From Fidelibacterota bacterium (GTDB taxonomy: Bacteria; Fidelibacterota; UBA2242), in contig JAGLWX010000080.1 of the NCBI GenBank assembly GCA_023133185.1, positions 1 through 10,752 on the forward strand: DNA of 10,752 nucleotides. Reading direction: 5' to 3'. Below the pieces are notes generated by a model. The model was not told where the DNA came from. It saw nothing but the letters and a program-made list of their open reading frames with translations, and ran no database searches. The position numbers and the translations under genes are program-made. Of the stretch, positions 5,732-10,752 are shown piece by piece; the first letter of the stretch is position 1; the number at the start of each line of letters is the position of its first letter.

Positions 5732-8593
5732 TTATTTCAGCAGGATCATTTTGCCGGTCTTCATAAAACCATCAATGGTTTGTAATTGATACAGGTAAAC
5801 TCCGGCGGCAACAACACTGTTATTTGTATTCGTGCCATTCCATAAAACTCGATATGTGCCGGGGTTCTGTTTTTCTTTAACAAGAGTATTCACGACAATT
5901 CCTCTCAAGTCGTAGATACTGAGTGTGACCGTTGTTTCTTTATATAAATCATATTGGATGGTTGTGGTCGGGTTAAATGGATTTGGGTAGCAAGGATAGA
6001 GGCGGTAGCTATCGAGCCGGTCGGGCGCGTTACACAATCCAAACAGGCTGGAAGGAGTGATCGTATGCGTTCCCAGGTAACTAAAAGTATCCTTATCGTA
6101 CACGATCCATTCTGAGTCGTCGGCGTTTGTGCCGGCGGAACTTGCCCAGTCGGTATTCCCTTGCCTGACCGACGATTTCCGTACAATCGTATGATCTTTA
6201 GTGGCTTTGGAAATACCGGCAACATCCCAGCCGTCGCCTAAGTCAGGATCGTTATATAAACCGATGAGGTCCAGAAATGTCGTATCGCCTTCCATAATTT
6301 TCACCAGTGCGCTTACATCATTGCCGTTGAAATTGACTACACTGGCGCGAGTGGTATCATTGGCAATATTCCGTATCGTTGAATCAGCGCCGGAATGAGC
6401 GATCACCCAGACATTTCCAGGGCTTAATACTGCATCCGCTGGGAAGCTGTAATGGGTTAGGTTCCATGCGCTATTATTGGAATTGGATAAAATAGCATAA
6501 TCGCTGAGATCGACTGATTTGTCGGAAGCATTGACGATCTCGAGCGCTTTATTATAGCTGCTGCCTTCAATATATTCCGAGAAAAAGAGATTTGCGATTT
6601 CATCCGGGCCGGTAGTGTCGCAGGCAAAGTGAAAACCGGCAAAGACCGGAAGATGATCGGCGGCAATATAAAGTGCGTTGGCTATATCGATGGAAACAGC
6701 GGAGTTACCGAGATAATTCACGGAACTGCCGAAATGCTCTCCATCGTTACCATAGGTGATATAACTATCTTCTATATAGTCCATCCGGGTATCATTCTGG
6801 ATTTCCGGTGAGATCAGGATATAATCCAGGCGGCTTCTTAAGCCACTGGAATTGGGATACCTTGATGAGTATCGCGTGGAATATGTATGATATGGGGCAA
6901 AATCGGAATTACCAGCCCATTCTCCCACTTGATTGATTGGATCGGACAGGCAGCCACTATTATCGCTCTGGCTGCCGGCAAGATTTACCCAGGCTGGTTC
7001 GGAGGCGTTGAGAATATTAAAATCACCGGCGACAATAACATGAGTATCGTCAGGTAAATTGTTCAAGTACTGTCGCAGAATGTTTGTTTGTTCTGACCGG
7101 GTATTGATGTCGTCGTTAATATTATCGGATGTGTTGGCTTTCAGGTGAACGCCTATGACATAAAATTCTGTGTTAGATATTGAATCTCTGAATTTTACTT
7201 CAATGGCGTCCCGCAGATAAATGCTGGAAGAAATGTCGATGGTTTTTGTTGAAAGAATTTCCAGGAATTCGGGTTTGTAGTAAACAGCGATATCCTGCCA
7301 GGCATATTGATCGATAAAGGCGCCGGAGTAAAGCGACGATTCGTTATAATTCAGAACGTTATCCAGCATGGTTTGATAGCCGCCGTTTTCGCCCCAGATT
7401 TCAACCGCGATCAGGATGTCAGGATTGACGGAATTGATAATCAGGCGAAATTCATCCATGCGATTGATATCATCCGATGGATATTCGCTGAAGTTTTCGG
7501 CATTGTAGCTCATCAGGATATAATCATTAGCCAAAGTGGTGATCTGAATATCGATCCCCGGCGACTCTCCACCGGCTAAAAATGCCTTGACAATGAAAGT
7601 ATAAACCGTGTTGGGTGTCAGACCGGTAATCAGAAAGTCAGTACTGTTTACACCGGTTGTGCCCACCAGAGAACCATCCTGATAAATGTGGAATCCTTCT
7701 TCGTTATCCGAATTGTCCGACCAGCTGAGCCGGGCAGAGGATTTTGTGGTAGAAATGCTTGCAAGATTCGACGGCGCTTCGGGAATTTCACTCCAGATCA
7801 GAGCGACGAACTCCGGGCGATCTATAAAAGGATTGCGATTATGTTGGTAATCGGTATAAATAATATCGTTGCGGTTGCGTTCCCAGTCGTCAACCGGGTC
7901 GTTGTCATGCCATTCCATCAAAGTAGAAAGTTTACCATGATAACCATGACCGGTGGTGTTCAAATCGACGGATTTGACTTGGTCAACCAGCTCCAGATCA
8001 GGTTCGCCGTTTTCGCCTTCGTAACGAACAGCCATATAAAAGATCATCCGTGCGACGTCGCCTTTGACGGCGTCCCGGGCTTCCCAGGAATCGGAATCGG
8101 AATAACAGTCCGTAGCACCATCACCATCGACATACTGTGTTCCGCCGTTGTCAAAATCCTTATTACCGCGGGCAGAGTTAGTGGAAACATCGGCAGCGCG
8201 GATATGATGGACATCGGTACCGGCAGGCGGTGTTTCACCAAAATTACCGTGGGACTTAGCCCAGACGTGTTCACGATTCCAGCCGCTGCCGCCATTGTAT
8301 TCAGCGGCGGCGTTACGTGACCAGTTGCCGTAAATGGTAATAACATTGGCGGAGTTATTCGGGTCGCGATCGGTTTCTTTTAAAATATCCCAAACATCTG
8401 TTCCCGAGGATGTGTAGGGAAATTTAACATGATCTTTGATGATGTCATGCAGCGCTGCCTTAAGCTCAACGCCGATTTTTCCTTCGGCGTCATCGTAGTA
8501 GCCGGCTGGAATGTCCGCCGGAAGCGTTCCTGACAATATAAACAGAAGATTTATGATAGCGGCTGTAAACCGCAATTGTGTAAGATTAATCAA
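5732..8593 (-). CDS. Secreted double nuclease: endonuclease I - Fn3 - EEP nuclease - lamin-tail - FlgD-like sorting domain
   Basis: 953 residues. After a signal peptide (hydrophobic to about 26) comes an endonuclease I domain (about 28-270) with WNREHVWAKSHG (Glu108, His109 as base) and DVHHIRAADV...NSARGNKDF (127-147, Asn metal ligand). A fibronectin type III domain follows (about 273-355). An endonuclease/exonuclease/phosphatase domain (about 358-656) has Asn364, Glu398, His483, Asp524 and Asn526 in AGDFN, Asp590 and the Asp646-His647 pair. A lamin-tail domain (about 668-845) and a C-terminal domain with YPCYPNPFNP (866-875), ending VYLYQLQ...KTGKMILLK, complete it. Both nuclease sites look intact, so it should cleave extracellular DNA, probably for nutrients or biofilm turnover; the substrate is inferred. 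The start is TTG at 8593, with no good ribosome site; TTG at 8575 is the alternative. No ATG lies near the signal peptide. Inverted repeats precede it. The methyltransferase at 5721 follows 10 bases downstream. Confidence 0.92.
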   Translation of the reverse strand: MINLTQLRFTAAIINLLFILSGTLPADIPAGYYDDAEGKIGVELKAALHDIIKDHVKFPYTSSGTDVWDILKETDRDPNNSANVITIYGNWSRNAAAEYNGGSGWNREHVWAKSHGNFGETPPAGTDVHHIRAADVSTNSARGNKDFDNGGTQYVDGDGATDCYSDSDSWEARDAVKGDVARMIFYMAVRYEGENGEPDLELVDQVKSVDLNTTGHGYHGKLSTLMEWHDNDPVDDWERNRNDIIYTDYQHNRNPFIDRPEFVALIWSEIPEAPSNLASISTTKSSARLSWSDNSDNEEGFHIYQDGSLVGTTGVNSTDFLITGLTPNTVYTFIVKAFLAGGESPGIDIQITTLANDYILMSYNAENFSEYPSDDINRMDEFRLIINSVNPDILIAVEIWGENGGYQTMLDNVLNYNESSLYSGAFIDQYAWQDIAVYYKPEFLEILSTKTIDISSSIYLRDAIEVKFRDSISNTEFYVIGVHLKANTSDNINDDINTRSEQTNILRQYLNNLPDDTHVIVAGDFNILNASEPAWVNLAGSQSDNSGCLSDPINQVGEWAGNSDFAPYHTYSTRYSSRYPNSSGLRSRLDYILISPEIQNDTRMDYIEDSYITYGNDGEHFGSSVNYLGNSAVSIDIANALYIAADHLPVFAGFHFACDTTGPDEIANLFFSEYIEGSSYNKALEIVNASDKSVDLSDYAILSNSNNSAWNLTHYSFPADAVLSPGNVWVIAHSGADSTIRNIANDTTRASVVNFNGNDVSALVKIMEGDTTFLDLIGLYNDPDLGDGWDVAGISKATKDHTIVRKSSVRQGNTDWASSAGTNADDSEWIVYDKDTFSYLGTHTITPSSLFGLCNAPDRLDSYRLYPCYPNPFNPTTTIQYDLYKETTVTLSIYDLRGIVVNTLVKEKQNPGTYRVLWNGTNTNNSVVAAGVYLYQLQTIDGFMKTGKMILLK

Positions 8594-8595
8594 TA

Positions 8596-8666
8596 GTTTT
8601 ACCCCAACTCTAATCGTTTATTTCAACTGTAAAGTTTACTATCATTTTAGTTGGGATAAAACGATT
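8596..8666 (-). promoter_or_regulatory. Overlapping inverted repeats ending at the nuclease start codon
   Basis: GTTTTACCCCAACT (8596-8609) and AGTTGGGATAAAAC (8649-8662) are inverted copies at 13 of 14 positions. The one mismatch becomes a G-U pair in minus-strand RNA. AATCGTTT (8612-8619) and AAACGATT (8659-8666) are perfect inverted copies that share four bases with the first pair. In minus-strand RNA the 3' arm of the longer stem ends two bases before the TTG start, so pairing would cover the ribosome-binding region. The role is inferred; paired operator sites are an equal alternative. Confidence 0.45.
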
Positions 8667-8710
8667 TTTGTCACAAATCTAAACGAGTCTGTGAAGAGTT
8701 TGGAATGTAC

Positions 8711-8776
8711 CTCAGACACTCCTGTCTGAGCAAAACTTGTGGTTTTCTTGAGGTCCAACAATCAAGAGTGATTGTT
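8711..8776. repeat. Three consecutive hairpins, probable extragenic palindromic element
   Basis: A perfect eight-pair stem CTCAGACA/TGTCTGAG with loop CTCC lies at 8711-8730. A five-pair stem AAAAC/GTTTT follows at 8732-8746. A second perfect eight-pair stem AACAATCA/TGATTGTT with loop AGAG lies at 8757-8776. The two outer hairpins have identical architecture, eight pairs and four-base loops. An alternative stem ACCTCA/TGAGGT pairs 8709-8714 with 8749-8754. No T-run follows any stem, which argues against simple terminators. A dispersed repeat or structured leader is more likely. Confidence 0.5.
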
Positions 8777-8793
8777 TTACAAGGTCGGGAAAA

Positions 8794-10719
8794 CTAACGC
8801 AGGAAGATGACTTTCTCGGTGTGGGAGATGCCGTGATCGCCGCTGATCTGCAGGAAGTAAATTCCGGTTCCCACCAACCGGTTTTGATGATCTCTGCCGT
8901 TCCAGGTGAGATTGTGCTCACCGGGCTGAAAAGCAGCATTGGTCAGGGTGGTGATCCGGTTTCCCAGAAGATCATAGATCTGAACACTGATCCTGGCTGC
9001 TTCGGTCAACTCAAAACGCAGGGTGGTTTCCGGATTGAAGGGATTAGGATAACAGGGATAGAGCCGGAACTCATTGATATTGGCGTCGGATTCTTTGCTC
9101 GCTGGTGTGGCGGAAACAACCTTATCGTGCAACTTGGCTTTACCGGCGTAATCCACATCTTCGAGTTTGTAGCAGTAGGTGACGCCGTTGACCACATCAC
9201 GGTCAACGTAAGAATACTCGTGCCTTTCCGAGGTGCTGCCATGTCCCGCTATCAATTCAGCATTCAACATTAAAAATTCACCATTATTATTGGTGCCGCG
9301 ATAGAGGTTGAAGCCCAGATTCTCGGTCTCGCTTTCGGTAACCCAGCTGAGCGTAACTTTGCTATTGCCGGAAACGGCGTTGAAATCCTGGAGGGAGACG
9401 GGGAGGGACATATCACCGGATGTTTGACTTGTGTTGCGTGTGCCGGGAGTAGCCGTTTCAAGATTCCAGGATGCTTTACCCTCCTCACCAAAGATATTCG
9501 GTGCGGAAAGACTGTTATCCCCTGAATCCTCTTCACCAATCAAGCGCCATGCCGGGCTTCCACCTGAAAGATCTCCTGTATCGGTACCATAAACCAGTGC
9601 CTGTATTCGGGTGCCATTAAATAACAGTTCTAATCCGTCTGGACCGTTTTGCAGACTACCGGATGCTGACTGATCGGGCGTGACACCTAAACTACCTGAC
9701 GCTGTTGTAGCTATCACCCAGTATCCCAGGTTGTTACCGTTGTTATCCTGGTCGCCATCGTTGGGAATGGTGCCAGATAAATCCAGAGACCATAATAGTA
9801 CAGATCCGGTACCGTTATAGTGTTTTAATGTGTAACCTAAAAGGTTTGTACCGGCTTTGCCGATCAGTTCGATGAATTCTTTATCGTCCGTACTAACATC
9901 ATCAGCCCGGATTTCATTTATATACAAGTAAGTGGTGCATTTGGTACAGCCAAAACTAAAATTATCAAAATCACCAATAGCAGTACTAGCGGTAGATGTA
10001 CCATGGGCCCAAATTGGTCCGGAATGGACCATATTTACATCATCTCCAAATAGTGAAGAGGTACCACTGGCAGAATTAGCATTAATATCGATTGGTGAGG
10101 AGATCGGATCGCCCTCTTCCCAGAACATCTGCCAGGTGCCGGGAACTGTATATTCGACTCTTATGTTGATTCCAGCAACACTAATATTATCCCAATCTAA
10201 ACCTGTAGAAACGACGATTGTACCAGGGTTGGTTCCTGAAATACCATTTTCAAAGGAAATTAATACCAATTGGTCATCTGTGCCGGTCCAGATGACAGCG
10301 TACCCGTCCACTGTTTCTGATGAAAAATCTGGTTCATTAGTAATTAACACCCAACCTAAACTAGTATATGTTGTTGTCCATCCTGAAGGATTATTATTAA
10401 GATCAAAATGAAATGACCAGCCGGTATTATCATATCCAAAATCATAATCCGCCTGCTGGCTTGTCAGGTTGATTGAAGCATTGGTCGGTTCTAATCCGGA
10501 TACTCCATCAGTGACTGCTTTTAGGACACCTCCAGAAATTGACAGTTGGATTGGATGATCGGTAGCCTCATTTTCGGTCCAGGTGGAATTTCCAGAGCTG
10601 GTCGTTCCTAATGTGGTATTATCTGTTCGGTTAAAATTATCAATAGTGGTATAAGAAATTGCACCATGAGAAAAACATGTTAAAAATATAAACACTGATA
10701 AAAAAATGATTTTCTTCAT
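8794..10719 (-). CDS. Secreted multidomain protein: signal peptide - concanavalin-like region - lamin-tail - Fn3-like - FlgD-like sorting domain
   Basis: 641 residues from the ATG at 10719. That start follows a strong GGAGGG ribosome site, while an upstream in-frame TTG at 10731 would place the site inside the coding region. The signal peptide is MKKIIFLSVFIFLTCFSHGA. Residues 25-257 form a beta-rich, Trp/Asn/Thr-rich region (IDNFNR start, IGDFDNFSF end) that resembles laminin-G-like or sugar-binding sandwich domains. A CTKC pair (258-261) precedes a lamin-tail domain (about 263-428, YINEIRADD, FIELIGKAG, PGTRN). A fibronectin-like domain (about 440-538, LPVSLQDFNAVSG, GFNLYRG) follows. The C-terminal domain starts FRLYPCYPNPFNPETT (551-566) and ends GIYFLQI...EKVIFLR, matching that of the nuclease downstream. 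No enzyme motif is visible; adhesion or binding is inferred. It should be a type IX-like secretion cargo. Confidence 0.88.
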   Translation of the reverse strand: MKKIIFLSVFIFLTCFSHGAISYTTIDNFNRTDNTTLGTTSSGNSTWTENEATDHPIQLSISGGVLKAVTDGVSGLEPTNASINLTSQQADYDFGYDNTGWSFHFDLNNNPSGWTTTYTSLGWVLITNEPDFSSETVDGYAVIWTGTDDQLVLISFENGISGTNPGTIVVSTGLDWDNISVAGINIRVEYTVPGTWQMFWEEGDPISSPIDINANSASGTSSLFGDDVNMVHSGPIWAHGTSTASTAIGDFDNFSFGCTKCTTYLYINEIRADDVSTDDKEFIELIGKAGTNLLGYTLKHYNGTGSVLLWSLDLSGTIPNDGDQDNNGNNLGYWVIATTASGSLGVTPDQSASGSLQNGPDGLELLFNGTRIQALVYGTDTGDLSGGSPAWRLIGEEDSGDNSLSAPNIFGEEGKASWNLETATPGTRNTSQTSGDMSLPVSLQDFNAVSGNSKVTLSWVTESETENLGFNLYRGTNNNGEFLMLNAELIAGHGSTSERHEYSYVDRDVVNGVTYCYKLEDVDYAGKAKLHDKVVSATPASKESDANINEFRLYPCYPNPFNPETTLRFELTEAARISVQIYDLLGNRITTLTNAAFQPGEHNLTWNGRDHQNRLVGTGIYFLQISGDHGISHTEKVIFLR

Positions 10720-10723
10720 CTTT

Positions 10724-10729
10724 CCCTCC
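10724..10729 (-). promoter_or_regulatory. Ribosome binding site deciding the start at 10719
   Basis: On the minus strand GGAGGG is followed by AAAG and then ATG (10719-10717). It is the best Shine-Dalgarno match in the window and shows that the longer in-frame reading from TTG at 10731 is not the real start. The remaining bases to 10752 are A/T-rich with a doubled TAATACAT word; the promoter must lie outside the window. Confidence 0.85.
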
Positions 10730-10752
10730 AATTAATACATTAATACATAGCA

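Larger units (their letters stand above)
8594..8793. other. Structured 200-base intergenic region upstream of the nuclease gene
   Basis: No gene is visible. The part next to the nuclease start (8596-8666) holds overlapping inverted repeats, and the distal part (8711-8776) holds three consecutive hairpins; both are listed separately. On the minus strand GTGACA and TAAAAT are 19 bases apart (8671-8641 region), a poor promoter match for the nuclease gene. No hairpin is followed by a T-run on the minus strand, so no intrinsic terminator is seen for the gene ending at 8794. Confidence 0.55.

Noticed and set aside
7688..8320. Plus-strand open frame of 210 codons opposite the nuclease gene
   Set aside because: It lies entirely antisense to the endonuclease I and Fn3 domains, has no ribosome site and shows no recognisable protein features.
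9046..9062. Sequence resembling an I-SceI homing endonuclease site (TAGGATAACAGGGATAG)
   Set aside because: It encodes the conserved LYPCYPN stretch of the sorting domain on the minus strand, so the resemblance is explained by the protein motif and is not an exact site.
9932..10411. Plus-strand open frame of 159 codons opposite the lamin-tail gene
   Set aside because: It is antisense to a well-supported secreted protein and its composition mirrors the Thr/Asn-rich sense strand.
10720..10731. Longer reading of the lamin-tail protein from TTG at 10731
   Set aside because: It would translate through the GGAGGG ribosome site and add four residues before a normal signal peptide; the ATG at 10719 is clearly the start.

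Overview
The window looks like chromosomal sequence of a Gram-negative bacterium from the Fibrobacterota-Chlorobiota-Bacteroidota superphylum or its neighbours (Neomarinimicrobiota, Calditrichota and KSB1 are the best guesses). The evidence is two large secreted proteins with the YPNPFNP-type FlgD-like C-terminal domain used as a type IX-like sorting signal, lamin-tail domains, a DUF3467 protein and moderate GC. No phage, insertion sequence, CRISPR, tRNA or rRNA is visible.

Layout. Bases 1-1689 are plus strand: the tail of a membrane transporter (1-180), a small protein resembling only the N-terminal lobe of family 9 glycosyltransferases (206-736), then, behind a good sigma70-type promoter, a two-gene unit made of a zinc-ribbon protein with an acidic body and a lysine tail (889-1353) and a DUF3467 protein (1366-1689). 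Everything from 1733 to 10719 is minus strand. In transcription order it holds a secreted multidomain lamin-tail protein (10719-8794), a secreted protein with two different nuclease domains (8593-5732), a stand-alone homocysteine S-methyltransferase (5721-4843) only 10 bases behind it, a class I methyltransferase with its own promoter (4736-4080), and an exported DPP4-like S9 family protein (3778-1733).

Two genes stand out. The S9 protein keeps the fold and the spacing of the catalytic triad, but all three triad positions are replaced (Gly552, Asn626, Ser658). The oxyanion tyrosine and the substrate-binding glutamates are also absent, so it should be a pseudopeptidase. The 953-residue protein joins an endonuclease I domain to an endonuclease/exonuclease/phosphatase domain, each with its key residues intact, plus Fn3, lamin-tail and sorting domains. 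It is probably an extracellular DNA-degrading enzyme.

The larger intergenic gaps are structured. A palindromic element of about 76 bases lies at 3861-3936, a run of three hairpins at 8711-8776, and a pair of overlapping inverted repeats sits directly in front of the TTG start of the nuclease gene. Two of the minus-strand genes appear to start with TTG and lack a Shine-Dalgarno sequence, while others (10719, 889) have clear ones.
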